Assembly (NCBI GenBank): GCA_001917535.1
Contig: MNEF01000034.1
Location: forward strand, 1-36,850
Direction of reading: 5' to 3'
DNA from: Candidatus Rokubacteria bacterium 13_1_40CM_69_27
GTDB taxonomy: Bacteria > Methylomirabilota > Methylomirabilia > Rokubacteriales > CSP1-6
Length of the DNA stretch: 36,850 nt
Shown one piece after another: positions 1 through 7,400 of the stretch. Each line of letters starts with the position of its first letter. Positions within the stretch are counted from its first letter, which is position 1. Under the pieces are notes generated by a model. The model was not told where the DNA came from, searched no databases, and worked only from the letters and a program-made list of their open reading frames with translations. The position numbers were made by a program, and so were the translations under genes.

Positions 1-180
1 CCCAACCGCGTCGTCGTGGGGATGGTGGATGGGGACGCGAAGGCGGCCGCGGGCATCCCGCTGCTGGAGGGCCGAACCGCCGTCGCTGGCCGGCCTACCG
101 CCTTCGTGTGCCACGACTACGCCTGCGATCTTCCGGCCACCGATCCCGCGACGCTCGCGCGCCAGCTCGAGGGCGCTTAG
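1..180 (+). CDS. YyaL/SPATA20-type thioredoxin-domain protein, C-terminal end only
   Basis: Only the last 59 codons lie in the window; the frame is open from base 1 to a TAG at 178-180. The tail reads LLEGRTAVAGRPTAFVC, followed by an acidic stretch and DPATLARQLEG. This matches the C-terminus of the large DUF255 proteins (YyaL in Bacillus, spermatogenesis-associated protein 20 in animals), which join an N-terminal thioredoxin-like domain to an alpha/alpha barrel related to N-acylglucosamine epimerase. Their biochemical role is unsettled. The catalytic regions are outside the window, so nothing can be said of activity. It converges on queC, with a hairpin repeat between the two stops. Confidence 0.75.
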   Translation, partial: PNRVVVGMVDGDAKAAAGIPLLEGRTAVAGRPTAFVCHDYACDLPATDPATLARQLEGA

Positions 181-189
181 GTCATCGAA

Positions 190-252
190 GGGGGCCTGGG
201 CGGCCCCCTCCGAGCCTCCCCCAGGATAGGATTGCGCCGGCGGAGCCGGCGC
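190..252 (+). repeat. Dispersed two-hairpin intergenic repeat, copy 1
   Basis: Two GC hairpins lie between the convergent stops of the YyaL-type gene and queC. Hairpin 1 pairs GGGGGCC (190-196) with GGCCCCC (202-208). Hairpin 2 pairs GCGCCGGC (234-241) with GCCGGCGC (245-252) across a GGA loop. The linker contains CCGAGCCTCCCCC. The same layout recurs inverted at 7284-7343 and direct at 17344-17412. Position suggests transcript-end protection or termination, but there is no U tract, so this is inference. Confidence 0.7.
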
Positions 253-287
253 TCGGACAGCTGACCCGGCATTACGCCGACAGGCGC

Positions 288-971
288 TTAACCGAGGGGG
301 TCGGGGATCCCCGCCTCCTCGAACCCTTTGCGCCGCAGGACGCACGCGTCGCAGACGCCGCACGGGCGTCCCTGACGCGGGTCGTAGCAACTCCAGGTCA
401 GCGCGAGATCGACGCCGAGCTCGACGGCGCGGCGCACGATGTCGGCCTTGCTCAGGCGGATGAGTGGCGTGTGAATCCGGAAGTGGCTCCGGCCCTCGAC
501 ACCGGCCTTGGTGGCGAGATTGGCCATCCGCTCGAACGCCGCGACGTACTCGGGCCGGCAATCGGGATACCCGGAGTAATCCAAAAAATTTACCCCGATG
601 AAAATGTCTTCCGCGCCGAGCGTCTCCGCCCACGCGAGCGCGAGCGAGAGGAAGACGGTGTTCCGGGCGGGCACGTAGGTGACCGGGATGTCGGTCATGT
701 CCCGGGGGTCGCGTCTGGTCGGGAGCGGCAGGTCCGCCGTCAGCGCGGAGCCGCCGAAGCGTCGGAGGTCGATGGCCAGCGCCACGTGCTGGCGGGCGCC
801 GAGAGCGGCGGCCACTCGCCGGGCGGCCTCCAGCTCGAGCCGATGGCGCTGACCGTAGTCGATGGTGAGCGCGTAGCAGGCGAAGCCCTCGGCGCCGGCG
901 ACCGCCATCGCCGTGGTCGAATCGAGGCCGCCGCTCAGCAGGACGACGGCCCGGCGCTCCCCGCTAGACAC
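288..971 (-). CDS. queC: QueC, 7-cyano-7-deazaguanine (preQ0) synthase
   Basis: ATP-dependent enzyme that converts 7-carboxy-7-deazaguanine and ammonia into preQ0, the precursor of queuosine in tRNA. The 227-residue protein has the usual length. It carries the PP-loop SGGLDSTT near residues 13-20, the YVPARNT segment, and the C-terminal zinc site with a lone Cys about ten residues ahead of CGVCDAC. The start is GTG at 971, eight bases inside the queE 3' end, so translation is coupled. It is the last gene of queD-queE-queC. No preQ0 reductase, transglycosylase or GTP cyclohydrolase is in the window. Confidence 0.95.
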   Translation of the reverse strand: MSSGERRAVVLLSGGLDSTTAMAVAGAEGFACYALTIDYGQRHRLELEAARRVAAALGARQHVALAIDLRRFGGSALTADLPLPTRRDPRDMTDIPVTYVPARNTVFLSLALAWAETLGAEDIFIGVNFLDYSGYPDCRPEYVAAFERMANLATKAGVEGRSHFRIHTPLIRLSKADIVRRAVELGVDLALTWSCYDPRQGRPCGVCDACVLRRKGFEEAGIPDPLG

Positions 972-1638
972 CGCGGCGCGGGCCCCAGATCAGGACGTGC
1001 AGGCGCGGGGAGAACCGAAAGCCGTGGCGCCGGCACCACTGGACGACGGCGGGCATCCGGGCGACCTGCTCCTCGCGCCGCATCCCGAGCGGCATCAGCA
1101 CGATGCGCTCGGACGGTAGCGCGTACCGGGCCTGGAGGGCGAGTACTTCATCCAGGTCCCCCTCCTCGCCCACGACGAACTTGAACCAGGCCCCCAGGTC
1201 CCGAAACCGCGCGATCGCCTCGGGCCTGAGACGTCGGGGCTCGGCCACCCCGGAATGGGCGAGCTTCAGCGACACGTTCCACTGGTCGACCTCGACGGCG
1301 GGCGGCACCTCGGTCCCGGCGGTCTCGACCTCGACACGCCGGCCCAGCGCCTTGAGACCGTCGATCAGCGGCGCGAACGCCGGGCTCTCCAGCGGCTCGC
1401 CCCCGGTGACGACGACGTTCTGGGGGCCGGCCGCCTTGACCTCGGCCAGGAGCGCCTCGAGCGTGACGGCGCGCCCCCGCCGGGGATCCCAGGAGTACTT
1501 CGTGTCGCACCACCCACAGCCCACCGCGCACCCCTGCACGCGCACGAACACCGAGGGCGTGCCGACCGATGGTCCCTCGCCCTGGATGGAGGCGAAGACC
1601 TCGCTCACACGGAGGGCGACGTCAGCGGTGGTCCTCAC
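964..1638 (-). CDS. queE: QueE, 7-carboxy-7-deazaguanine synthase (radical SAM)
   Basis: Radical SAM enzyme that contracts 6-carboxy-tetrahydropterin to 7-carboxy-7-deazaguanine. The substrate-capping start [12 protein letters not shown] is followed by the cluster-binding C-x3-C-x2-C in [10 protein letters not shown] (residues about 36-45), a variant spacing known in QueE proteins, and then by the SAM-binding VVVTGGEPL. Length (224 residues) is normal. The GTG start at 1638 overlaps the end of queD by 17 bases, and the stop overlaps queC by 8, forming one transcript. QueE is intact although its substrate-making partner QueD is damaged. Confidence 0.95.
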   Translation of the reverse strand: MRTTADVALRVSEVFASIQGEGPSVGTPSVFVRVQGCAVGCGWCDTKYSWDPRRGRAVTLEALLAEVKAAGPQNVVVTGGEPLESPAFAPLIDGLKALGRRVEVETAGTEVPPAVEVDQWNVSLKLAHSGVAEPRRLRPEAIARFRDLGAWFKFVVGEEGDLDEVLALQARYALPSERIVLMPLGMRREEQVARMPAVVQWCRRHGFRFSPRLHVLIWGPRRGV

Positions 1639-2002
1639 GGCGGTGCTCGCTGCTGCACGTGGGCGTCTCGTGCACAGTGACGCCGGTGAGCCGGACGCCC
1701 TCCGGCAGCCGCTTGTCGATCGCTTCGAAGGCCTCGCGCGCGAGCTCCTCCGCCGTCGGGTTCTCGGTGAAGCGCACGAGGCGCTCGGGCGCGGCCGCCT
1801 GGACGGTGGTGAGGGAGGCGACGAGGAGATCGTCGCGGCGCCGCAGCGCGGAGTGGTCCCAGCGGTCGAGTACGGCCGCCCGCACCACCGCGCCGAGGTC
1901 GGCGAAGTCCATGACCATGTCCAACGCGCCGCGGCGGGCCGCCTCCACGGTCACGGCGAGCCGATGCGACGCGTCGAAGCGGGATTCCCGGCTGATCCGC
2001 AC
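1622..2002 (-). CDS. queD: QueD-like 6-carboxy-tetrahydropterin synthase with internal deletion
   Basis: 126 residues. QueD makes 6-carboxy-tetrahydropterin for QueE. Recognisable parts are FDASHRL (residues 9-15, first zinc His), MVMDFADL, WDHSAL (catalytic His) and TAEELAREAF, then VHETPTCSSEH (catalytic Glu). Between SHRL and AVTVEA the family normally has about 15-20 residues with the catalytic Cys and a His-Gly-His motif supplying the other two zinc ligands; these are absent. The frame stays open, so the loss is in-frame, near 1957. The start is GTG; an ATG at 2010 is out of frame and soon stops. The protein as read should be inactive. Either the locus has lost QueD function and relies on a paralogue, or the assembly dropped about 50 bases. 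Confidence 0.75.
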   Translation of the reverse strand: MRISRESRFDASHRLAVTVEAARRGALDMVMDFADLGAVVRAAVLDRWDHSALRRRDDLLVASLTTVQAAAPERLVRFTENPTAEELAREAFEAIDKRLPEGVRLTGVTVHETPTCSSEHRREDHR

Positions 2003-2481
2003 GACGCCATGCTAAGCACTCGGCACCCATACTGCAACTTGGAGAGGCCCTCAGTTTCGTCGTTGACGAGGCGAGTCTGCCCGCGGAGAATGACGCCACC
2101 CGATGCCGCGTGGCGACCAGCTCACGCGCCCAATGGCAGCTGCTCCAGTTCCAGGGATGCTCGGGTATCGTCCGAGGCGACCTCGTCATGGTGAAGGTGG
2201 TCTTCTCGAAGCTCTGGCATCCGAGCCAGGAGAGTCGCGGGTTGTCCGGGGACCGGCTCGAGCTGACATGGTGGGTCGCCGACACCCTCGAAGTGAAGCG
2301 ATGCTCGGCTTCGGCGCCCCCGCCGAGGTGCTGGCGCGTGACCGACCGGCCCGCCACCTCGCCGAGCGCGAACGGAGTGCTGGAGGTGGCCCGCCATCGC
2401 GTCCGGAGATGGGCCAGACGATTGCGCATCGAGGGTGAGTGGGACGACGTCCCGGCCCTGTGATGGGGGCGTGAGCTGGCC
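2003..2481. other. 479-base gap between divergent operons; no convincing gene
   Basis: This separates queD (leftward) from the SEC-C gene (rightward) and should hold both promoters. One frame on the plus strand is open from about 2011 to a TGA at 2461, with a possible GTG start at 2110 (117 residues) and fairly G/C-rich third positions. I recognise no domain in it, and its second half is Arg/Pro-rich like a shadow frame. It may be a decayed gene. I see no clear -35/-10 pair and no RNA gene. Confidence 0.4.
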
Positions 2482-3912
2482 ATGAAGCCTGTCGGTCGAA
2501 ACGATCCGTGCCCGTGCGGCAGCGGAAAGAAATACAAGCGCTGTTGCCTCGACAGAGCGGGTTCGGTCGGCGCCTACACGGGCGCCGAGCGTGAAGCGGC
2601 CCTCGATGGGCTCTTCCGCTTCGCGGCGCGCGCCGGCCTCGAGGAAGAACGGGCGACGGCCGACCTGGCGTTCTGGGGCGAGTTGGCCGACGAGCTTTCG
2701 GCTGACGAGCTGAAGGAGGCGATGAGCCTCGAGCAGAGCCAGCTCGGATTTCAGGAGTGGTACGTCTTCGACCTGGCGTTGTCCGACGGCCGCACGTTCC
2801 TGGAACGCTACCTCGAGCGAGCGCAGCACAGACTCCGCTCCGGCGAGCTACGTTTCCTCGAGCGGATGCGCCGCTCCCACATCCGGCCCTACGAGGTCCG
2901 GGCGGTGCGACCCGAGGAGGGGCTGGAGCTCCTGGACCTCTGGACCCGGCGCCGCCTCCGGGTGCGCGAGCGCCTCGCCACCCGCCGGCTCGCCCGGTGG
3001 GACGTGCTGTCCGCTCGCGTCATCCTGGACTCGCGGGGCGAGCCTGTCGTCGAGGGCTCGCCCTACCTCTACCCGCCGGAGGCGCAGGACGAGCTGCTCA
3101 AGCTGCTCCGCCGCGCGTACCGCGCGTTCTGCCGCGAATTCCCGCGCGAGAGCCTGACCGCGTTCTTCAAGCGGATGCCGATCCTCTATCATCGGTTCTG
3201 GCTCGACACCGTGGCGCTAGTTCCGGATCCTCGGTTGGTCACCGCGGAGGGCGACGACATCGTGCTCGCCCGCGTCGTCTTCGACGTGCGGGATCGTGGA
3301 GTCGTCGAGGCTGTGCTGGCGCGTCACACGGACTTCGCCCGCCAGGACGACGGGAGCTACGTGTGGCTGGAGGCCGAGGAAGCCGGCCGCAAGCGGCCTT
3401 CGAGGCGCGCGGCGAACGCAATCCAGTTGACCTCCATGCGGTTGGGGGGTGGGACAGAGCCCCGCCGAAGCCTGGGCACCGTCGTTCCGGAAGGCAACCG
3501 CCTCGTCTTTGAAGCGATCTCTAAACGGCGCGCCGAGCGAGGGAGGGCGATGATCGAAGCGCTGGCGGGCGGCGCCGTCGCCCATCGGGCCACGAGCTAC
3601 GAGGACGTCGATCAGGCGCTGAAGCGTCGCCCGAAACCGGCCGTCAAGCGCTCGGAGATCCCAGCCGCGATGGAGGCCAAGCTCCTCGCCGAGTTCTACG
3701 AGCAGCACTACGGGAAATGGCTCGACGAGCCGCTACCGGCGCTCGGCGGGCGCACCCCACGCCAGGCCGCCGCCAGCAAGTCCGGTCGCCCCAAGGTGAT
3801 CGCGCTGCTCAAGCACATGGACAACCTCGCAGAACGCCAGCGACAGGAGGGCCTGGCGGCCTACGATTTTGGATGGATGTGGGCCGAGCTGGGCCTGGAC
3901 CGGCCAGGGTGA
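2482..3912 (+). CDS. SEC-C motif protein of unknown function (476 aa)
   Basis: The N-terminus carries a complete SEC-C zinc motif (RNDPCPCGSGKKYKRCC, residues about 5-21), the small zinc-binding fold first known from the SecA tail. The rest is a long alpha/beta region I cannot assign. The C-terminal 70 residues (FYEQHYGKWLDEPLPALGGR, then TPRQAA and a helical end) resemble the ends of other large SEC-C proteins that have an MbcA/ParS-like tail. There is no signal peptide or membrane segment. It heads a same-strand trio with a nucleotidyltransferase (79 bases on) and a UPF0158 fusion. Function is unknown; the neighbours make a regulatory or toxin-antitoxin-like role possible but unproven. Confidence 0.8.
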   Translation: MKPVGRNDPCPCGSGKKYKRCCLDRAGSVGAYTGAEREAALDGLFRFAARAGLEEERATADLAFWGELADELSADELKEAMSLEQSQLGFQEWYVFDLALSDGRTFLERYLERAQHRLRSGELRFLERMRRSHIRPYEVRAVRPEEGLELLDLWTRRRLRVRERLATRRLARWDVLSARVILDSRGEPVVEGSPYLYPPEAQDELLKLLRRAYRAFCREFPRESLTAFFKRMPILYHRFWLDTVALVPDPRLVTAEGDDIVLARVVFDVRDRGVVEAVLARHTDFARQDDGSYVWLEAEEAGRKRPSRRAANAIQLTSMRLGGGTEPRRSLGTVVPEGNRLVFEAISKRRAERGRAMIEALAGGAVAHRATSYEDVDQALKRRPKPAVKRSEIPAAMEAKLLAEFYEQHYGKWLDEPLPALGGRTPRQAAASKSGRPKVIALLKHMDNLAERQRQEGLAAYDFGWMWAELGLDRPG

Positions 3913-3991
3913 GATGGACAGGGCGCCGCCGTTCGAACCGTGACCTCGAATGTCGCAGATCGGGGCGAGCGTTGCGAGAGTGGTCCCAGCC

Positions 3992-4537
3992 GTGAGCGAA
4001 GAGCTGGAGGTCCTCAAGGTGGTGACAGGGCGCCTCGATGCGTCCGGCATTCCGTACATGGTCACCGGGTCGATGGCCCTCAACTACTATGCGGTGCCGC
4101 GAATGACGCGCGACATCGACCTGGTGGTGGAGCTGTCGGTGGCGGACACCGATCGGGTGTGCGACCTCTTCCAGGGCGACTTCTACGTCGAGCCTGAGAC
4201 CGTGCGCGAGTCGGTGGAGAGGCGGGGCACGTTCAATCTCATCCACACGCCGCTGCTGGTCAAGGTCGATCTCGTCGTCCGGAAGGACACGGAGTACCGG
4301 CGCACGGAGTTCACGCGGCGGAGGCGGGTCTCGCTGGAGAGCCACCCGTTCTTCATCGTTGCGCCCGAGGACCTCCTCATCTCGAAGCTCGACTGGGCGA
4401 GAGCCACCCGTTCCGAGGTGCAGCTCGCAGACGTCCGGAACCTCCTCCGGTCGGTGCCCGGCCTCGACCGCCCCTATCTCGAGCGCTGGACCGCGCGGCT
4501 CGGGCTCGAGGCACTCTACCGGGAGGTCTTGCCGTGA
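3992..4537 (+). CDS. Small nucleotidyltransferase (DUF6036/AbiEii-like fold)
   Basis: The nucleotidyltransferase signature is clear: GIPYMVTGSMALNYY (the GS motif) followed by RMTRDIDLVVEL, where Asp-x-Asp binds metal, and a third acidic position in LLVKVDLVV. SHPFFIVAPEDLLISKLDWA is typical of minimal nucleotidyltransferases related to AbiEii toxins and to LNS2/Cca-fold enzymes. I chose the GTG at 3992 because homologous proteins start just ahead of the SEELEVLKVV segment; an in-frame ATG at 3950 would add 14 residues. The stop overlaps the next gene by four bases, so the two are translationally coupled. Substrate is unknown; tRNA or a protein side chain are family possibilities. Confidence 0.8.
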   Translation: MSEELEVLKVVTGRLDASGIPYMVTGSMALNYYAVPRMTRDIDLVVELSVADTDRVCDLFQGDFYVEPETVRESVERRGTFNLIHTPLLVKVDLVVRKDTEYRRTEFTRRRRVSLESHPFFIVAPEDLLISKLDWARATRSEVQLADVRNLLRSVPGLDRPYLERWTARLGLEALYREVLP

Positions 4538-5268
4538 GGGACACACCTCCCGCGCTGGACGCGAAGTACCAGGCAATGCTGCTCGAGCGCTCCGGCGAGG
4601 AGCGTCTGAAGATGGCCGGATCGATGTACGCGGCCGCGCGCGCCCTCGTCGTCGCCTCCATCCTGGACGCCGATCCGTCAGCCTCGCCGGCCGCGCTGCG
4701 GCAGGCGCTGTTCCTCCGCTTCTACGGCCACGAGTTCGACGAGCCCACGCGCACGCGCATCCTCGCGCGCATCTGCGCAGAAGCGGAGGGGAGAGCGCGC
4801 CGGCGCGTTTCGATCAACTGGGACGACCTCGAGATGGCGCTCACGTGGCGAAGCGACGAGTGGGAGTCTTACCTTGACCTGCGCACCGGCGAGGTGCGCC
4901 GGCGCCAGGCGTTCGCGTTGCGGGACGAGCTGGAAGACGACGAGCTTTCCGTGGACGAGGTCGAGAACGGTCTCGCCGAAGGCCATCTGGTTCACATCGA
5001 GCCGCCGCCTTCGTCGGTTGAGTACGGCTGGATGACGGAGTTCGTGTCGTCGGTGAGCGACGAAGGGCTGCGCGACCGGCTGGCCGTCGTCCTCGACGGC
5101 CGGGGCGCCTTCCGGCGCTTCAAGAACGTGCTGGCCGACCATCCGGCCGAGCGGGAGCGGTGGTTCGCGTTTCGGGATGAGCGCCTGCGCTCGGCAGCGC
5201 GGGAGTGGCTGGCGGAGCACGGGATCGAGCCGACGAGCACGCCGTCGCGAGGGCGGCGTGGATCGTGA
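4534..5268 (+). CDS. Fusion: nucleotidyltransferase-partner helical domain + UPF0158 domain
   Basis: 244 residues in one open frame. Residues 1-85 (DAKYQAMLLERSGEERLKMA, then AAARALVVASI and LRQALFLRFYGHEF) look like the small helical protein usually encoded alone next to this type of nucleotidyltransferase. Residues about 90-235 (VSINWDDLEMAL, SYLDLRTGEV, FVSSVSDEGLRDRLAVVLDG, GAFRRFKNVL, WFAFRDERL) match the UPF0158 family, normally a stand-alone protein of about 150 residues and unknown function. The GTG start overlaps the nucleotidyltransferase stop. The join falls at an Arg/Glu-rich linker near 4785-4810. Fusion suggests the three activities work together; possibly the partner restrains the nucleotidyltransferase, as in HEPN/MNT-type pairs. 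This is inference. Confidence 0.75.
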   Translation: MRDTPPALDAKYQAMLLERSGEERLKMAGSMYAAARALVVASILDADPSASPAALRQALFLRFYGHEFDEPTRTRILARICAEAEGRARRRVSINWDDLEMALTWRSDEWESYLDLRTGEVRRRQAFALRDELEDDELSVDEVENGLAEGHLVHIEPPPSSVEYGWMTEFVSSVSDEGLRDRLAVVLDGRGAFRRFKNVLADHPAERERWFAFRDERLRSAAREWLAEHGIEPTSTPSRGRRGS

Positions 5269-5483
5269 CGCTCGTTGTTGCCCGCACGGGAACACGGCCT
5301 CCTGGGCGCTGGTCGCTCGGGGGTGGACAGCGTGAACGTCGCCGCTGACCCGACCGCAGATACTGTCGAGAGGCGATGCGGGAGGGGATTGAAAGTGGTC
5401 CGAAGAGGAGGGGGCACCGACCCCGACGTAGCCCTACCGGACTACTGCGCCGGGTCCTCGTCGTCACGCCGTGAGCCTAGTGG

Positions 5484-5489
5484 TATACT
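5484..5489 (+). promoter_or_regulatory. Candidate -10 box for the thi operon
   Basis: TATACT lies 10 bases ahead of the first base of the riboswitch P1 stem, so transcription would begin almost at the aptamer. The hexamer 17 bases upstream (TCGTCA, 5461-5466) is a poor -35. The rest of 5269-5483 shows nothing I can call. Confidence 0.4.
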
Positions 5490-5498
5490 TCGACCGTC

Positions 5499-5585
5499 GC
5501 CGTGGGGGGAGGATTCCTGAGAACCGGGGTGCGGCCCGGGACCCCTCGAACCTGATCTGGGTAATACCAGCGAAGGGAACACGGT
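5499..5585 (+). ncRNA. TPP riboswitch (THI element)
   Basis: The conserved thiamin pyrophosphate aptamer core is present in order: CTGAGA at 5517-5522 (pyrimidine-sensing side), a variable P3 stem with CCGGGGTGCGGCCCGGG at 5524-5540, and then ACCCCTCGAACCTGATCTGG (5541-5560), GTAATACCAGCG and AAGGGAAC. P1 closes with CCGT (5500-5503) pairing ACGG (5581-5584). It sits directly ahead of an intrinsic terminator and thiS, so it controls thiamin thiazole genes in cis: ligand binding should favour termination. Confidence 0.96.
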
Positions 5586-5594
5586 GGACGGGAG

Positions 5595-5632
5595 ACGGCC
5601 GCGCCCAGCCTGGGAGCGGCCGTTTGGTTTTT
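5595..5632 (+). terminator. Intrinsic terminator of the TPP riboswitch expression platform
   Basis: ACGGCCGC (5595-5602) pairs with GCGGCCGT (5616-5623), continuing inward as CCCA/TGGG around a three-base loop with one mismatch, and is followed at once by TTTGGTTTTT (5623-5632). This strong stem plus U tract between the aptamer and the thiS ribosome site (AGGA at 5637-5640) points to regulation by transcription termination. The P1 3' arm ends only 10 bases upstream; the alternative antiterminator pairing was not worked out. Confidence 0.9.
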
Positions 5633-5647
5633 GGGCAGGAACGCCCC

Positions 5648-5848
5648 ATGACGATCATGGTGAACGGTAGGCCGATGGACGTCACCGACGGCGTCAGCGT
5701 CGAGGCTCTGCTGGCGCAGCTCGGAGTCAAGCGCGAGTACACGGCGGTGGCGCTGAACCGCGAGGTGATGCCGAAGAGCCGGTACGCCGAGACCATCCTA
5801 AAGCAAGGCGATCGGGTGGAGATCGTGCGCCCGATGGGGGGAGGGTAG
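5648..5848 (+). CDS. thiS: ThiS, sulfur carrier protein
   Basis: A 66-residue ubiquitin-like protein ending in the Gly-Gly required for C-terminal adenylation and thiocarboxylate formation (EIVRPMGGG). It carries sulfur to ThiG for the thiazole ring of thiamin. The ATG at 5648 sits 7 bases after AGGA; the frame is open upstream through the riboswitch, but that part is untranslated leader. The neighbouring order thiS-thiG-thiE and the TPP riboswitch fix the pathway. No thiF or thiC is in the window. Confidence 0.95.
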   Translation: MTIMVNGRPMDVTDGVSVEALLAQLGVKREYTAVALNREVMPKSRYAETILKQGDRVEIVRPMGGG

Positions 5849-5852
5849 CAGC

Positions 5853-6635
5853 ATGTACGACACGCCACTGGTCATCGGAGGCAAGGAGTTCACGTCGCGC
5901 CTGATCGTCGGGACGGGGAAGTACTCCTCGCTCGAGATCATGCGGCAGGCCCACGAAGAGTCCGGCGCCGAGATCGTGACGGTGGCCATCCGGCGGGTGA
6001 GCCTGCCCGGCAGGGGCGAGTCGATCCTGGACCACATCGACACCAAGAAGTTCACGCTCCTGCCGAACACCGCCGGCTGCTACACGGCCGACGAGGCGGT
6101 GCGCACCGCCTATCTGGCGCGCGAGGCGGGGCTGGGCGATATGGTCAAGCTCGAGGTCATCGGTGACTCGCGCACGCTCTTCCCCGACGTGCAAGGGCTG
6201 CTGGAGGCGACCAAGACGCTCGCCCGCGAGGGCTTCGTCGTGATGCCGTACACCAACGACGATCCCGTCACCGCCAAGAAGCTCGAGGATTCCGGGGCGG
6301 CGGTGGTCATGCCGCTGGCGGCGCCGATCGGCTCGGGCCTCGGCATCCGCAACCCGTACAACCTCAAGATCATCTTGGAGACGGTCTCGATTCCGGTGAT
6401 CGTGGACGCCGGCGTGGGGACCGCCTCCGACACGGCGGTGGCGATGGAGATCGGGTGCGACGGCGTGCTCATGAACACCGCGATCGCCGGCGCCCGCGAC
6501 CCGGTGGCCATGGCCCGGGCCATGCGCCTGGCCATCGAGGCGGGCCGCCTGGCGTACAAGGCGGGCCGGATCGGCAAGAAGCTCTACGCCTCGGCGTCCT
6601 CGCCACTCGAAGGCGTGCCCGATTGGACCAGTTGA
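5853..6635 (+). CDS. thiG: ThiG, thiazole synthase
   Basis: 260-residue TIM barrel that builds the thiazole phosphate from deoxyxylulose phosphate, dehydroglycine and ThiS thiocarboxylate. Seen: [40 protein letters not shown] (the Schiff-base Lys lies in this strand), [37 protein letters not shown] and [14 protein letters not shown]. The start is four bases after the thiS stop, with GGAGGG of the thiS 3' end as ribosome site. Full length, no oddity. Confidence 0.97.
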   Translation: MYDTPLVIGGKEFTSRLIVGTGKYSSLEIMRQAHEESGAEIVTVAIRRVSLPGRGESILDHIDTKKFTLLPNTAGCYTADEAVRTAYLAREAGLGDMVKLEVIGDSRTLFPDVQGLLEATKTLAREGFVVMPYTNDDPVTAKKLEDSGAAVVMPLAAPIGSGLGIRNPYNLKIILETVSIPVIVDAGVGTASDTAVAMEIGCDGVLMNTAIAGARDPVAMARAMRLAIEAGRLAYKAGRIGKKLYASASSPLEGVPDWTS

Positions 6636-7246
6636 GGCTCTGCCTCGTCACCGACCGCGCTCAGACGGGTGGGCGGGATCTCATCGCTGTCGTGCGTGAC
6701 TGCCTGGCCGCCGGGCTCCCCGCGGTCCAATTGCGCGAGAAGGACCTGGGCGCCGAGGCCCTGGCGGGTCTGGGCCGCACGCTCCGCGCCCTGACCTCCG
6801 CCCGCGGCGCCCTCCTGATCGTCAACGACCGCGTGGACGTGGCGCTGGCCGTCGGCGCCGACGGCGTCCAGCGGACGTCGACCTCGCTGCCCATCGGCGA
6901 CATCCGGGCGATCGCCGACAAGCGGCTCGGCATCGGGGCCTCCGTGCACTCGCGCGAGGAGGCGGTCGCCGCCGCGGAGGCGGGCGCCGACTGGGTCGTC
7001 TTCGGGCCGATCTACGACACGCCCTCGAAACGCCGCTACGGCGCGCCCCAGGGGCTCAGCGCCCTCGAGCGCGTGGCCGGCGCGCTCGACATTCCCGTGA
7101 TCGCGATCGGCGGGATCACTCTCGAGCGGGTGCGGGAGGTCCGGCGATCGGGCGCGACCGGCGTCGCGGCCATCTCGGCGATCCTGACCGCCCCCTCGCC
7201 GGCCACCGCGACCCGCCGCTTCCTGGACGCTCTGGCCGCCGCATGA
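6623..7246 (+). CDS. thiE: ThiE, thiamin-phosphate synthase (TenI/ThiE family)
   Basis: Joins the pyrimidine and thiazole halves into thiamin phosphate. Motifs: [48 protein letters not shown] (the family Lys) and IPVIAIGGI. The usual HLGQxDLP loop reads [10 protein letters not shown], which is unlike standard ThiE and somewhat like TenI thiazole tautomerase. Since the ThiE REK, ND and TPSK residues are kept, ThiE is preferred. The start is TTG at 6623, 9 bases after AAGG; another in-frame TTG at 6632 overlaps the thiG stop. Longer in-frame starts lie inside thiG and are unlikely. Confidence 0.85.
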   Translation: MDQLRLCLVTDRAQTGGRDLIAVVRDCLAAGLPAVQLREKDLGAEALAGLGRTLRALTSARGALLIVNDRVDVALAVGADGVQRTSTSLPIGDIRAIADKRLGIGASVHSREEAVAAAEAGADWVVFGPIYDTPSKRRYGAPQGLSALERVAGALDIPVIAIGGITLERVREVRRSGATGVAAISAILTAPSPATATRRFLDALAAA

Positions 7247-7283
7247 AGCGACGGGTGCTTCTCGCTGGCTGGCGGCCATTCGA

Positions 7284-7372
7284 GCGCCGGCTTGGCCGGC
7301 GCACTCGAACGGGGGAGGCTCGGAGGGGGCCGTCGAGGCCCCCTTCGAGGGGGATGGGGGGCGAAGCCCCCC
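7284..7372 (-). repeat. Dispersed two-hairpin intergenic repeat, copy 2 (inverted) with extra hairpin
   Basis: Lies between thiE and thiO. Read on the minus strand it matches copy 1: GGGGGCC/GGCCCCC stem (7325-7343), a linker with CTCCGAGCCTCCCCC, then GCGCCGGC/GCCGGCGC (7284-7302) with a CAA loop. A further hairpin GGGGGGC-GAA-GCCCCCC occupies 7356-7372, and a CCCCCCTCCGA direct repeat follows just before the thiO start. It may lower read-through from thiE into thiO. Confidence 0.7.
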
Positions 7373-7400
7373 TCCGAAGTAAAACCCCCCTCCGAGCGAA

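Noticed and set aside
190-208. Intrinsic terminators at the GC-rich intergenic hairpins
   Set aside because: None has a U tract; only the riboswitch hairpin at 5595-5632 meets that standard.
2110-2463. 117-codon frame ahead of the SEC-C gene, in the same frame and separated from it by a TGA
   Set aside because: No recognisable family and no SECIS-like support; the shared frame has a one-in-three chance. Not called as a gene or a selenoprotein.
6623-7246. Assignment as TenI thiazole tautomerase instead of ThiE
   Set aside because: The altered loop is TenI-like, but the REK, ND and TPSK residues typical of ThiE are all present.
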